Assembly: GCA_963831385.1 (NCBI GenBank)
Contig: CAWHPW010000022.1
Coordinates: forward strand, 1-64,000
Length of the DNA stretch: 64,000 nucleotides
Direction: 5' to 3'
From: JACVRX01 sp963831385
Lineage (GTDB): Bacteria > Actinomycetota > Actinomycetes > Jiangellales > Jiangellaceae
The notes below the pieces were generated by a model. It did no database searches. It saw only the letters and a program-made list of their open reading frames with translations, and was not told the DNA's origin. Positions 1 to 8,640 of this stretch are shown in pieces; position 1 is the first letter of the stretch, and each line of letters opens with the position of its first letter. A program made the translations under genes and the position numbers.

Positions 1-1
1 G

Positions 2-76
2 TGGGGCGGGTGGGACTCGAACCCACGACCTGACGGATTATGAGTCCGCTGCTCTGACCAGCTGAGCTACCGCCCC
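2..76 (-). tRNA. tRNA-Met (anticodon CAT)
   Basis: A full cloverleaf can be folded on the minus strand: 7-bp acceptor stem GGGGCGG/CCGCCCC, discriminator A, T-arm GTGGGTTCGAGTCCCAC, and anticodon loop CTCATAA giving anticodon CAT. The first acceptor pair is G-C, so it is not the initiator tRNA, which has a mismatch there. Elongator methionine is the simplest reading; a lysidine-modified isoleucine tRNA also reads CAT in the gene and cannot be formally excluded. The window edge cuts off the view of any encoded CCA. Confidence 0.93.
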
Positions 77-161
77 GAGCGTCGCGGCCCTGCGACCAAA
101 CCGAGCGTAGTGCCTCGTCGAAACGGGCCAAGGTCGCAGTCCAGACCCGAGTACTCTCCGC

Positions 162-240
162 CCACCACCAGGCGAGTACGTACATCACCAGGCTTGCAGG
201 CCTGTTGATGTATAGGCAGGGGTGGTGAACGTGGTCATTC
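162..240. repeat. 79-bp palindromic intergenic repeat, copy 1
   Basis: This stretch aligns without gaps to 49401-49479, with about 68 of 79 positions identical by eye. Each copy has a central imperfect palindrome (TACATCACCAGG to CCTGTTGATGTA here), followed by the invariant GGGTGGTGAACGTGGTCATTC-like tail. It lies in the non-coding gap between tRNA-Met and the HtrA-like gene. A REP/MITE-like dispersed element is the best description; function unknown. Confidence 0.8.
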
Positions 241-339
241 TCGTTTCGCCGATGGCGTAAGGCAGGGGGCGGGAACATCCGAGACAGCTGGGGGGTTGGA
301 CGCGTGTAATCGTGTCATCGGAACGATCAGAGGTAGTCG

Positions 340-1317
340 ATGAGCGACGAGGCAGCGCCCCTGCCGGGGTTCGGCGAGACTGACGAGCCGCTGGACGCCT
401 ACTCGAGCGCTGTGACTCGGGTGGCGGAGGAACTGCTGCCGCACGTGGCAAGCGTCCGGATCCGCGGATCTCGCGGGGGCTACGAGTACCAGGGCGCCGG
501 CTCTGCTGTGGTCTTCACCGATGACGGATACCTGGTCACGAATGCGCACGTCGTCGGCCGGTCGCAACGCGGGACGGCTGGGTTCGCCGACGGAACCGAG
601 GTCGACTTCGACGTCGCCGGGACGGACCCGCTCTCCGACCTTGCAGTCGTGCGCGCTCGCGGCACCACACCGTCGGCAGCACAATTCGGCGACGCGGAAA
701 CGCTTCGCGTCGGGCAGCTGGTCGTCGCCGTCGGCAGCCCGCTGGGCCTGGCTGGCTCCGTGACCGCCGGCGTCGTCAGCGGTCTCGGCAGGTCGTTGCC
801 AACGCGCAGCGGCCAAGCCGCGCGGGTCGTCGAAGACGTCATTCAGACCGACGCCGCTCTCAACCCGGGCAACTCCGGCGGCGCGCTGGCCGATGTCGGC
901 GCCCGCGTGGTCGGGATCAACACCGCTGTTGCCGGCGTGGGACTCGGTCTTGCGGTACCGATCAACTCGACCAGCCGCCGCATTCTCGCGAGTCTGATGC
1001 GCGACGGCCGAGTGCGGCGGGCCTACCTCGGTCTGGTGAGCACTCCCGCTCCGCTGCCGGCCGCCCTGGCAGATCGGATCGGGCAACGGCAGAGCCTGCG
1101 CATCGTCGACGTGGTCAAGGGCGGTCCGGCCGACCGGGCCGGGCTGAAGGCCGGCGACCTCGTCCTGTCGGCCGGTCGAGCCCCGGTCGCCGCCGCCGAG
1201 AGTTTGCAGCGGCTGCTGTTCGCGGACGCGATCGGCACACCACTGCCGCTGACCGTCCTGCGCAATGGCGCGATGGTCGACGTCATCGCTGTTCCGATCG
1301 AGCTCGAGCGGATCTGA
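340..1317 (+). CDS. HtrA/DegP-like trypsin-fold serine protease with PDZ domain
   Basis: 325 aa. An N-terminal segment of about 30 residues leads into a trypsin-like S1C protease domain (about 30-220) with the complete triad: His70 in TNAHVVG, Asp100 in LSDLAVV and Ser179 in NPGNSGGA. A PDZ domain follows (about 228-320, with IVDVVKGGPADRAGLKAGD). HtrA proteases degrade or refold damaged proteins. Unusually, no signal peptide or membrane anchor is visible, so this one is probably cytoplasmic or exported by an unseen route. The ATG is preceded by AGAGG about 9 nt upstream. It is followed by an operator-like palindrome and the ZIP-like gene on the same strand, but 91 nt of spacer suggests a separate unit. 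The family is certain; the substrate is unknown. Confidence 0.92.
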   Translation: MSDEAAPLPGFGETDEPLDAYSSAVTRVAEELLPHVASVRIRGSRGGYEYQGAGSAVVFTDDGYLVTNAHVVGRSQRGTAGFADGTEVDFDVAGTDPLSDLAVVRARGTTPSAAQFGDAETLRVGQLVVAVGSPLGLAGSVTAGVVSGLGRSLPTRSGQAARVVEDVIQTDAALNPGNSGGALADVGARVVGINTAVAGVGLGLAVPINSTSRRILASLMRDGRVRRAYLGLVSTPAPLPAALADRIGQRQSLRIVDVVKGGPADRAGLKAGDLVLSAGRAPVAAAESLQRLLFADAIGTPLPLTVLRNGAMVDVIAVPIELERI

Positions 1318-1335
1318 CAACTCCTGATTCGGCCG

Positions 1336-1352
1336 TCACCCGGCCGGGGTGA
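1336..1352. promoter_or_regulatory. Operator-like palindrome TCACCC-N5-GGGTGA (site 1)
   Basis: Perfect TCACCC-GGCCG-GGGTGA, 57 nt before the ATG of the ZIP-like gene. The same half-sites and 5-nt spacing recur at 3882, 5878 and 8641, all upstream of genes near the LuxR/MalT-type regulator. Binding by that regulator is inferred. Confidence 0.65.
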
Positions 1353-1408
1353 TGCCACCATCTGATCGTCCGGACACAGTTGGCCTGCTGTCCCGATCGG
1401 AGGGCTGG

Positions 1409-2137
1409 ATGGCCGAAGCGTTCTTCTGGGGCTTGCTCGGCTCGGCCTCTCTGGTACTGGGCGCCGTCGTCGTCGCAGTGAACATGCCGTCGGCACGAAC
1501 GCTCGGGTTGATCATGGGCTTCGGGTCGGGCGTGCTGATCAGTGCCGTGGCATTCGAGCTGGTCGAGGAGGCAGCCAGCGTAGCGAGCGGGCTTGCCGCC
1601 ACCACGATTGGCTTCTTCGTCGGGATGGCGGTGTTCCTGCTCGGGGACCAGGCGATCTCCACCATGGGCTACCGCGACCGGAAGAAGATGAACGCGGTCC
1701 ACACGGCCAGTGGCCTGGCCATCGTGCTCGGCATCGTCCTCGATGGCGTACCGGAGTCGGCCGTGCTCGGGCTGACCCTGCTCGAGTCCGGATCGATCGG
1801 CGTGGCGGTGCTCGCAGCCGTGTTCCTGTCCAACCTGCCGGAGTCGATTGCCGCGACCAGCGGCCTGCGCTCAAGCGGCTGGAGTTGGGGCCGGGTTTAC
1901 GGGCTGTGGACGGGCATCGCGCTCGTGTCTGGACTGGCCGCCGCCCTGGGCTACCAGCTCATGTCAACCGCCACGCCGTCGGTCTTCGCGTTCGTGCTCG
2001 CGTTCGCTGGCGGCGCGATCCTGGCCATGCTCTCGACGACGATGATGCCCGAGGCATACGAGTACGGCGGCCGGCTCGTCGGCATCACCACCACGATCGG
2101 TTTCGCAGCCGCGTTTGCGATCAGCTGGGCGTCCTGA
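1409..2137 (+). CDS. ZIP-like membrane transporter lacking canonical metal-binding histidines
   Basis: 242 aa integral membrane protein with about eight hydrophobic segments, organised like ZIP (SLC39/GufA/ZupT) metal transporters. The two signature helices are recognisable as VLDGVPES and FLSNLPESIAAT, followed by MMPEAYE. In active ZIPs the signatures carry histidine (HxxPEG, HNxPEG); here those histidines are Asp or Ser and the Gly is Ser, so zinc transport is doubtful. I chose the ATG at 1409 because GGAGGG ends 4 nt upstream. An in-frame ATG at 1349 would put the operator palindrome inside the gene. Its TGA overlaps the ATG of the SulP gene by one base (TGATG), indicating translational coupling. 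Confidence 0.8.
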   Translation: MAEAFFWGLLGSASLVLGAVVVAVNMPSARTLGLIMGFGSGVLISAVAFELVEEAASVASGLAATTIGFFVGMAVFLLGDQAISTMGYRDRKKMNAVHTASGLAIVLGIVLDGVPESAVLGLTLLESGSIGVAVLAAVFLSNLPESIAATSGLRSSGWSWGRVYGLWTGIALVSGLAAALGYQLMSTATPSVFAFVLAFAGGAILAMLSTTMMPEAYEYGGRLVGITTTIGFAAAFAISWAS

Positions 2138-3861
2138 TGACGGAGACACCAGGCCAGCAACGCAGCGCCAGGCGCTTCTCCACCGGCCTGAGGTCCTATG
2201 GCCGGTCGATCAAACCTGATCGGCAGGATTTCGGGAAAGACCTGGTCGCCAGCATTCCGCGAGCTATCGGCAGCGTTCCGGACGGCATGGCAATGGCCGT
2301 GCTCGTCGGCGTCAACCCGGTGCACGGCCTGTACGCCAGCTTCGCGGGACCAATCGCCGGTGGGCTGACGTCGAGCACCCAACTGATGGTGATCACCCCG
2401 ACCACGGCAGCGGCACTCGCTGCAGGGTCAGCGGTAGTTGGGTTCGATGCCGATCAACGGCCAGAAGCGTTGTTCCTGCTCACGGTGCTGGCTGGCCTCG
2501 TCATGATCGCCGCCGGTCTCCTCCGGCTGGGCCGCTACACCCGGTTCGTGTCACACGCGGTGATGACTGGGTTCCTCACCGGGGTCGCGGTCAACATCAT
2601 CTGCGGCCAACTCGGCGACCTGACCGGCATCGCCGCCGAGGGGGCGAACGCCATCGCGAAGTCATTCGACGTCATCACCGACCCGCGCAACATCATTCTG
2701 GCGTCGCTGCTGACAGGACTCGCGGCACTGGCCATCCTGTTCGGGCTGGCCAGAACCCGATGGAAGACGGTGGGCGCGCTGGTGGCGCTCATCGTCCCGA
2801 CCCTCGCCGTGGTGATCGCCGGTGCCAACAGCGTCGCCCGGGTCGAGGACGAGGGCGCGATCCCCCGGCAGATTCCGCTGCCCGCATTGCCCGATTTAGG
2901 CTTGATCTCGTTTGACTTGGTCCTCAACGCGTTCGCCATCGCGGTCATCGTGCTGGTGCAGGGCGCCGGGGTGAGCGAAGCCGCGCCGAACGCCGACGGG
3001 CGACCGTCCAACATGAACCGGGACTTCCTCGCCCAGGGCGTGGGCAACCTGGCCGCTGGCCTGTTCCGCGGTCAGCCGGTCGGTGGTTCGGTGGGACAGA
3101 CCGCCCTCAACGTCGCCGCCGGAGCACGGACCAGATGGGCGGCGATCTGGTCCGGGATCTGGATGGTGGTCATCCTCCTCGCCTTCGCCGGTGTGGTGGG
3201 CAAGGTCGCGATGCCCACGCTGGCCGCGGTACTCATCTTTGCTGCGATCGGATCGCTTCGGCCCGCTGAGTTGGCGACGATCTGGCGCACCGGCCGCAGG
3301 TCCCAGATCGCTTTGGTGACGACCTTCGTCGCGACCTTGTTCATGCCGGTGGCAGCCGCGGTCGGTGTCGGCGTCGCGCTGTCACTGCTGCTACAGCTCA
3401 ACCAGGAGGCCATGGACCTCACCGTCGTCGAACTGGTGCCGACCGACGACCAGAAATTCCGCGAGCAGCCGGCGCCACGCACACTCACCAGCCACCAGGT
3501 CACCGTGCTCGACGTCTATGGCAGCCTGTTCTACGCCGGCGCCCGCACCCTGCAGGCACGCCTACCGGAGGTGGCCGACGCCGAGGCACCAGCGGTGGTG
3601 CTCCGGCTGCGTGGACGCACCTCACTCGGCGCGACCTTCTTTCGGATCCTCGCCGCCTACGCCGAGCAACTGGCGGCTGCTGGCGGTCGGCTCTACCTGT
3701 CTGGACTCGCCCCCGACATGGCCGCGCTGCTGGCCCGGACCGGCCGGGTGACGGTGACCTCTCCCGTCCGGGTGTTCGGCGCGACGCCCGTGCTGGGCGA
3801 GTCGACGTGGGCGGCGCTGCACGACGCGCAGGCATGGGTGGTCGAACACGATCCGACTTGA
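2137..3861 (+). CDS. SulP-family anion permease with C-terminal STAS domain
   Basis: 574 aa. The N-terminal 400-odd residues form the SulP transporter core: DLVASIPRAIGSVPDGMAMA near residue 28 is the family's first-helix signature, followed by many hydrophobic helices. The last about 110 residues (from TLTSHQVTVLDVYGSLFYAG) look like a STAS regulatory domain. SulP proteins move sulfate, bicarbonate or other anions by proton or sodium coupling; the substrate cannot be told from sequence. It starts on the last base of the upstream ZIP-like gene's stop codon, so the two are co-translated and presumably share the operator at 1336. A longer upstream frame exists but overlaps the ZIP gene and is not credible. 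Confidence 0.92.
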   Translation: MTETPGQQRSARRFSTGLRSYGRSIKPDRQDFGKDLVASIPRAIGSVPDGMAMAVLVGVNPVHGLYASFAGPIAGGLTSSTQLMVITPTTAAALAAGSAVVGFDADQRPEALFLLTVLAGLVMIAAGLLRLGRYTRFVSHAVMTGFLTGVAVNIICGQLGDLTGIAAEGANAIAKSFDVITDPRNIILASLLTGLAALAILFGLARTRWKTVGALVALIVPTLAVVIAGANSVARVEDEGAIPRQIPLPALPDLGLISFDLVLNAFAIAVIVLVQGAGVSEAAPNADGRPSNMNRDFLAQGVGNLAAGLFRGQPVGGSVGQTALNVAAGARTRWAAIWSGIWMVVILLAFAGVVGKVAMPTLAAVLIFAAIGSLRPAELATIWRTGRRSQIALVTTFVATLFMPVAAAVGVGVALSLLLQLNQEAMDLTVVELVPTDDQKFREQPAPRTLTSHQVTVLDVYGSLFYAGARTLQARLPEVADAEAPAVVLRLRGRTSLGATFFRILAAYAEQLAAAGGRLYLSGLAPDMAALLARTGRVTVTSPVRVFGATPVLGESTWAALHDAQAWVVEHDPT

Positions 3862-3881
3862 GCCCGAGGCCAGCGAGAGGC

Positions 3882-3898
3882 TCACCTGCACCGGGTGA
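3882..3898. promoter_or_regulatory. Operator-like palindrome (site 2, one mismatch)
   Basis: TCACCT-GCACC-GGGTGA, one mismatch from the perfect TCACCC-N5-GGGTGA, centred 43 nt before the ATG of the DUF6069 gene. It is the weakest of the four sites. Confidence 0.5.
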
Positions 3899-3932
3899 CG
3901 CGGCGTACGACGGCTTGCGGCATAGTGCCCCT

Positions 3933-4397
3933 ATGACGAGCTCCCATCGCGCTGGCGGCCCGCCGCCCGCAACAATTGACGCCGGTCGGCTCTGGGCTGG
4001 CGGCGTGGCGACCGCACTCGTGGCAGCACTCACAGCGGCCGTCGGCGTACTTATCGCAACCGGGATCCTGGACGTCGAGGTTCTCGCACCGCCCGGCTTC
4101 ACCGATTCGGAGATGGCCAACTATGCGATCGCGGCGGCCTTCGCCGCATTGCTTGCTACTGCCCTCATCCACCTGCTGATAGTCACTGCACCTCGGCCAT
4201 TCGCCTACTTCAACTGGATCATCGGTCTATTGATCGTCGTCGCCACCCTGATTCCGTTTGCCTCGTCCGTCACCCTCGAAACCAAGGTTGCGACTGCGGC
4301 GATCAACCTCGTGGTCGGCATCGCCATCGCGTCGCTGACCACAGGCACAGCGGCACGCGTCACCCGCCGGGTTCAGAGGGACGACACGTTGGCCTGA
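3933..4397 (+). CDS. DUF6069 family membrane protein
   Basis: 154 aa with four predicted membrane helices: one near residues 18-43, one near 62-84, one near 90-108 and one near 115-135. A short Pro-rich N-terminus and a basic C-terminal tail (RVTRRVQRDD) would lie in the cytoplasm. The pattern, with LWAGGVATALVAALTAAVGV at the start of helix 1, matches the actinobacterial DUF6069 family, whose role is unknown. The ATG at 3933 is chosen because earlier in-frame starts overlap the SulP gene and because the palindrome at 3882 then sits in the promoter. Its 3' end overlaps the convergent formylglycine-generating enzyme gene by 25 nt. Confidence 0.78.
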   Translation: MTSSHRAGGPPPATIDAGRLWAGGVATALVAALTAAVGVLIATGILDVEVLAPPGFTDSEMANYAIAAAFAALLATALIHLLIVTAPRPFAYFNWIIGLLIVVATLIPFASSVTLETKVATAAINLVVGIAIASLTTGTAARVTRRVQRDDTLA

Positions 4398-5380
4398 GAC
4401 TGCAGTGGGCGAACGATGAGCCGAAAGCCGAGGTGGCTCGTGCTCGTATCCACAGCCTGGGCCATCCGTGCGGCCGGGCGGTAGCGACGGCAGTAATTGG
4501 GTGCGCACAGGTGCGAGCCGCCCTTCATCACCCGGCGCGGCACCGCGGACGGGTCCGCCGGATCGACGCTGGCGTTTCGATCACCACCCCGGGGGCTGTC
4601 AGTCGCGCAACAGGCCTGGCTGGTCGCGCTGTGTGCCTCGTACCAGTCGGTCGTCCACTCCCAGACGTTGCCGATCATGTCGAGGAGCCCGTATCCGTTG
4701 GGCGGGTACCGACCCACCGGTGCGGTGCCGTCGTAACCGTCGGCGCGGGTGTTTTGGTTCGGAAAATCGCCCTGCCACGTGTTCGCCATCCACCGGCCAC
4801 CGGGAGTCATTTCGTCGCCCCAGGCGTACTCCGCACCGTCCAGGCCGCCGCGGGCGGCGAACTCCCATTCGGCCTCGGTCGGTAACTGCTTGCCGATCCA
4901 CTGTGCGTATGCCTCGACGTCGTCCCAGGCGACGTGGACGACGGGGTGGTCGGGCCTGTTGCGGATAGAGCTGCCCGCACCCTGTGGATGACGCCAATCG
5001 GCTCCGGGAGTCCAGGACCACCAGTTGTACGCGTTCCGCAGGTCGACCGGCCGGCCCGGCGACACGAACACGCTCGACCCGGCGACCAGCATCGCCGGGT
5101 CTGCCCCCGGATAGTCCTCGGCACGAGGGGCCCGCTCGGCCAGCGTGACGTGTCCTGTCTCGCGGACGAAGCGAGCGAACTCGCGGTTCGTCACGGCGTG
5201 ACGGTCAATCCAGAAGCCATCGACCGTCACCGGGTGCGCCGGCGCTTCTTCCGGATAGTGGTGATCAGACCCCATCGAGAACGTTCCGCCGCCTACCCAG
5301 ACCATGCCCGGATCGGGAGCCGATCCAGGCAGGTCGACTGAGGTCGTCGGTCGGGTCGTCAGCTCGAGGTCGTCCGCCAC
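4373..5380 (-). CDS. Formylglycine-generating enzyme (sulfatase-activating, SUMF1/FGE)
   Basis: 335 aa, one FGE-sulfatase domain over almost the whole length, beginning at MVWVGGGTFSMGSD and ending with HLGFRLIV. FGE oxidises the active-site cysteine of type I sulfatases to formylglycine using copper and oxygen. Both copper-binding cysteines are present: Cys292 and Cys297 in GGSHLCAPNYCRRYRPAAR. That separates it from FGE-like relatives (EgtB-type, PvdO) that lack the pair. WDDVEAYAQW and GNVWEWTTDW are also family marks. The GTG start follows AGAGGG. It lies 13 nt downstream of the DUF7144 gene and is probably co-transcribed with it. No sulfatase is encoded in this window, so its client lies elsewhere. 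Confidence 0.9.
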   Translation of the reverse strand: MADDLELTTRPTTSVDLPGSAPDPGMVWVGGGTFSMGSDHHYPEEAPAHPVTVDGFWIDRHAVTNREFARFVRETGHVTLAERAPRAEDYPGADPAMLVAGSSVFVSPGRPVDLRNAYNWWSWTPGADWRHPQGAGSSIRNRPDHPVVHVAWDDVEAYAQWIGKQLPTEAEWEFAARGGLDGAEYAWGDEMTPGGRWMANTWQGDFPNQNTRADGYDGTAPVGRYPPNGYGLLDMIGNVWEWTTDWYEAHSATSQACCATDSPRGGDRNASVDPADPSAVPRRVMKGGSHLCAPNYCRRYRPAARMAQAVDTSTSHLGFRLIVRPLQSQANVSSL

Positions 5381-5393
5381 GCCCTCTACTCAA

Positions 5394-5804
5394 TCAGAAC
5401 TGGGTATCGCGGAGTTCTCCGCCGTGCACGATCAGCGCCCAGATGACCAGCACGTCCAGGGTGATCACGATGACGCTCCACACCGGGTGGAAGTTCAGCG
5501 ACGCGAGCTGCGCAACCGCGTTGATCATGACCACGATGACCGCGAAGATGCGGGCCCAGGTGGCACCGGAGAACAGGCCGTACCCGGCGAGCAGCGCCAG
5601 CAGGCCGATGATGATGTGTGTCCAGCCCCACCCGGTGACGTCGAGGATGACACCGCCACCTTCGGTCGGCACGAACACGTCATCGGTGAAGACTGCTGCG
5701 AACCCCTGGATGATGTTGAACGCGCCGAGCATGATCAGCAGGAGCCCGGCGAACCAGATCCAGCCGACCCATCCGGTCGCCCTGGTTGTTTCCGGCGTAC
5801 TCAT
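5394..5804 (-). CDS. DUF7144 family membrane protein
   Basis: 136 aa, four membrane helices. The pattern GWGWTHIIIGLLALLAGYGL, then SGATWARIFAV, then HPVWSVIVITLDVLVIWAL is typical of the DUF7144 family common in actinobacteria, of unknown function. The ATG at 5804 is chosen because GGGAGGG sits 3-9 nt upstream; a longer frame would run through the palindrome at 5872-5900. It heads a two-gene unit with the formylglycine-generating enzyme 13 nt downstream. The strongest of the four TCACCC-N5-GGGTGA sites lies 74-90 nt before the start, between this gene and the LuxR-type regulator. Confidence 0.85.
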   Translation of the reverse strand: MSTPETTRATGWVGWIWFAGLLLIMLGAFNIIQGFAAVFTDDVFVPTEGGGVILDVTGWGWTHIIIGLLALLAGYGLFSGATWARIFAVIVVMINAVAQLASLNFHPVWSVIVITLDVLVIWALIVHGGELRDTQF

Positions 5805-5871
5805 CGACCCTCCCGATTGTGTCGACCCGCACCTCGGGTCGCGGCACGACAATGCCTTATCGCCTGACCCA

Positions 5872-5900
5872 GCAACATCACCCACACTGGGTGATGTTGC
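5872..5900. promoter_or_regulatory. Extended operator-like palindrome (site 3)
   Basis: A perfect inverted repeat with 13-bp arms (GCAACATCACCCA / TGGGTGATGTTGC) and a 3-nt centre. The core at 5878-5894 is TCACCC-ACACT-GGGTGA. It sits 4 nt beyond the stop codon of the LuxR gene and upstream of the DUF7144 gene. It could also act as a transcript hairpin, but no T-run follows, and three sibling sites lie before other genes, so an operator is favoured. Confidence 0.65.
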
Positions 5901-5903
5901 CCG

Positions 5904-8570
5904 TCACAGCAGGCCGAGTTCGCGGGCCCGGTCGACGGCTTCCCGCCGGCTGCCGACGCCCAACTTTCGGTAGATCGCCTTGAGGTGTGTCTTGACGGTG
6001 TTGGCGCTGACGACGTGCGCATCAGCCATCTGTTCCACCGACAGTAAGGACGGCAGGTCGCGCAAGACGCTCAGCTCGCGGCTGGTCAGCGCCTCGAAGG
6101 GCGCCGAATGGGGTGCCGGCCCGGTTGGCGCGCCGGCAGACAGCACTTCGGCGACGAAACCTTCGTGAGCACCGAACCTGCCGGCGTTGCGAATCAACAG
6201 GTCACGAACCGGGATCGGAGCATGTACCAGGTTGCGCATCGCCCGCCGTGGGGCCGCGAGATCCAGCGCGGAGATCAACGCATCGTGCACGCGGCTCGCC
6301 TCCCCAGCTCGGTCGGCATAGTGGGCCGCCATCAGCCACGCGGCAATCTCCGACGTCACGACGAGGCAAGGCTTCTCCCGGGTCAGAACCGGGGCCAACG
6401 CCTTGCGCGCTGCAGCATTCCGGCCGTGGTGTGCGGCCATGATCGCCCGAAGGACCCGCGTGTCGCCGACGTCGCCGAGATAACGCTCAGCTCGAGCCGC
6501 CACGTCGGCGGCCCAGCCGGTCTCCCCGATCGTCAAGGCCAGCTGCTGCTCGGTGCCACAGAGGAAACCGATCAGAGCGGGGGTCAGCCGCTTGCCGTCC
6601 AGGCGGAGCCAATCCCGGCGCAGCCGTTGCAGCGCTCCGCGACGGTCGACTCCCCTCTCGAAGTCGACGAACGCACCGAGGCATCGAGCCGCCGCATCGA
6701 CCTCCGGCTCGACATCGGTCTGGATAACGGCGGCCGCCAGCGTCGCGTAGCGGGTGGCGGCGGTCCCGTCGAGCATCTGCCACGCCGCCCAGGCTGCCAC
6801 CAGGTAGGCACTGGCCATCCGGACCGACGAGGCCCAGCCGCGCTCCTTGGCGAACGCGATGGCTTCCCGGGCTCGATCCGCCATTGCCACGAAGTCGTTC
6901 TGCGCCGCCGCCGTCGCGGACAGATGGGACAGGCAGTCCAGGGCCAAGAAGTCTCGCGAGTCGCGGCGCGCGAGCCGCAAGGCAGCGCTCAGGTCGGCCT
7001 CTGCCTCAGCGTATTCACCGAGCCACAGCCGCGCGGTACCCCTATTGGCCAGGCTCAGCAACTCCAGATCCGGGTCCGGCACGGCGTGGGTGCTGGCAGA
7101 CTCGATCAACGTCGCGAGGGGGGCCTCGAAATCTCCCTGTAGGCGGGCCTCGTAGAGCAACGCCGTTGCATGGAGCACCTGCAGTCGAGGGTCGCGATGC
7201 CGAGGCGATTCCCGGCCGATCCGGTCGAGCTGACGGGTCGCTGTCGGCAGATCCCCTGCGTCGAGTGCCGTGAGGGCAGCCGTCAGCGCGACGACTGGTC
7301 GAGCTGCGACATCGGCCGGCAGCAACGCGAGTACCCGAGCGAGAGCTCCCGATTCCCCGGACAGCAGGAGTCGGAGTCCACATCGGTCGACGATCTGCAC
7401 GACTCGGTCCCAATCCGCCGCCGCTGCCGCATGCTCCAAGGCCGAACGCGGCAGGTCGTGCTCGATGAACCAGTCCGCAGCCGTCAGATTCAGCCGGCGT
7501 TGTGCAACCACGTCCCTACGGTCGAGCTCCGCGCGGAGATACGACCGAAGCAGAGCGTGATAGCGATACCACGTCGAGCCCTCGCCGAGCCGCATGACCA
7601 ACGCATTGGCGCGCTCGAGGCGGTCGAGCACTATGCCCGCGTCGTCCCGTCCGGACAACCGTCGGGCCAGGTCGACGCTCAGCCGGTCCGGGCCGGCGGT
7701 CGCAAGCAGGAACTCCAGTACGCCGGTTGCCTGGTGCGACAGGATCTCCGAGACGAGGTAGTCCGCGACCGGACGGCTGTCGCCTGCAAAACCTGCGACG
7801 AACTTGGCGGCATCGTCGTGGCGGATCATCGACAATGTTGCGAGCCGAAGCCCAGCGGCCCAGCCCTCGGTCCGAGCAAGCAGGGTCTCGATGTCGTCAT
7901 CGTGCAGGTCGATGTCGTGGCTGACCAGCAGCTGGTCGACCTCGGCCCGGTCAAAGGCGATGTCGGCGAAGCGAATGTCTCGGACCTGGCCGGCGACCGC
8001 CAGCCGGGCCAGCGGCAGCGAGATGTCGTGCCGGCACCCCAGCATCAACCGCAGCCCTTCCGGTAGGCCGCGCACGATCGTGCGGAGGCTGTCCAGGGCC
8101 TCCCGACCGACGAGCTCGTGCGCGTCGTCGAGCACCAGCCACACGGGAACCTGGCAGGTGTGCATGATCTCGAGGAACGCCGTCAGGAAGCCCGGCTCCA
8201 TTCGCGGGACCGGCGGGCTGAGCGCACCAAGCGCGAGTCCGGTCGGTGGATCCGCTTCACCGACCGCACTCGCCAGGGCGGCCAGGATGCTCGACCACAG
8301 AACGAAAGGGTCGTTGTCCTCCTCCGCGAGAGACACCCAGGCAATGGCTTGTCCAGCGGCCTGCAGCACGGCAGATCGCTCCGCGAGCAGGAGCGTCTTT
8401 CCCGACCCAGCGGGAGCCGAGACGATTGTCACGCGGACACCATTCGCCTCGTCCGCCACCATCGTGGTGAGCAATCGGCTGCGCTGAACTGCGCTCGCGG
8501 GCAGTAGCGGAACGCGCAGTTTAGGCGTCAGGACTGAGGCTTGTTCCCCCTCCGCCGAGGCGGTGACCAT
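5904..8570 (-). CDS. MalT/LAL-type LuxR family transcriptional regulator
   Basis: 888 aa, the usual size for large ATP-binding LuxR-type activators. Walker A is at 52-59 (APAGSGKT), and a hhhhDDAHEL Walker B-like motif lies near residue 150. A long helical repeat region follows (about 350-800), rich in Ala/Leu/Asp and resembling the TPR-like sensor of MalT. The C-terminus (about 825-888) is a LuxR helix-turn-helix: LTSRELSVLRDLPSLLSVEQ then SANTVKTHLKAIYRKLGV. Such proteins are STAND ATPases that bind an inducer, oligomerise and activate transcription. TCACCC-N5-GGGTGA sites lie both after the gene and 71 nt before its start, so autoregulation is likely. The inducer is unknown. Confidence 0.9.
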   Translation of the reverse strand: MVTASAEGEQASVLTPKLRVPLLPASAVQRSRLLTTMVADEANGVRVTIVSAPAGSGKTLLLAERSAVLQAAGQAIAWVSLAEEDNDPFVLWSSILAALASAVGEADPPTGLALGALSPPVPRMEPGFLTAFLEIMHTCQVPVWLVLDDAHELVGREALDSLRTIVRGLPEGLRLMLGCRHDISLPLARLAVAGQVRDIRFADIAFDRAEVDQLLVSHDIDLHDDDIETLLARTEGWAAGLRLATLSMIRHDDAAKFVAGFAGDSRPVADYLVSEILSHQATGVLEFLLATAGPDRLSVDLARRLSGRDDAGIVLDRLERANALVMRLGEGSTWYRYHALLRSYLRAELDRRDVVAQRRLNLTAADWFIEHDLPRSALEHAAAAADWDRVVQIVDRCGLRLLLSGESGALARVLALLPADVAARPVVALTAALTALDAGDLPTATRQLDRIGRESPRHRDPRLQVLHATALLYEARLQGDFEAPLATLIESASTHAVPDPDLELLSLANRGTARLWLGEYAEAEADLSAALRLARRDSRDFLALDCLSHLSATAAAQNDFVAMADRAREAIAFAKERGWASSVRMASAYLVAAWAAWQMLDGTAATRYATLAAAVIQTDVEPEVDAAARCLGAFVDFERGVDRRGALQRLRRDWLRLDGKRLTPALIGFLCGTEQQLALTIGETGWAADVAARAERYLGDVGDTRVLRAIMAAHHGRNAAARKALAPVLTREKPCLVVTSEIAAWLMAAHYADRAGEASRVHDALISALDLAAPRRAMRNLVHAPIPVRDLLIRNAGRFGAHEGFVAEVLSAGAPTGPAPHSAPFEALTSRELSVLRDLPSLLSVEQMADAHVVSANTVKTHLKAIYRKLGVGSRREAVDRARELGLL

Positions 8571-8640
8571 GAATTCACGCTATCTCCAACGATCATCAAC
8601 CACCACCACAGCGATGCGAATGTGAAACGAACGGCCGACC

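Noticed and set aside
235..1320. Long minus-strand frame opposite the HtrA-like gene
   Set aside because: Mirror frame of a clear protease gene; composition is Arg/Asp/Gly-rich without domains.
1885..2136. Upstream extension of the SulP frame
   Set aside because: Lies wholly inside the ZIP-like gene in another frame and has no family resemblance.
5872..5900. Simple intrinsic terminator for the LuxR gene
   Set aside because: No U-run, and three sibling palindromes occur upstream of other genes, so an operator is preferred.
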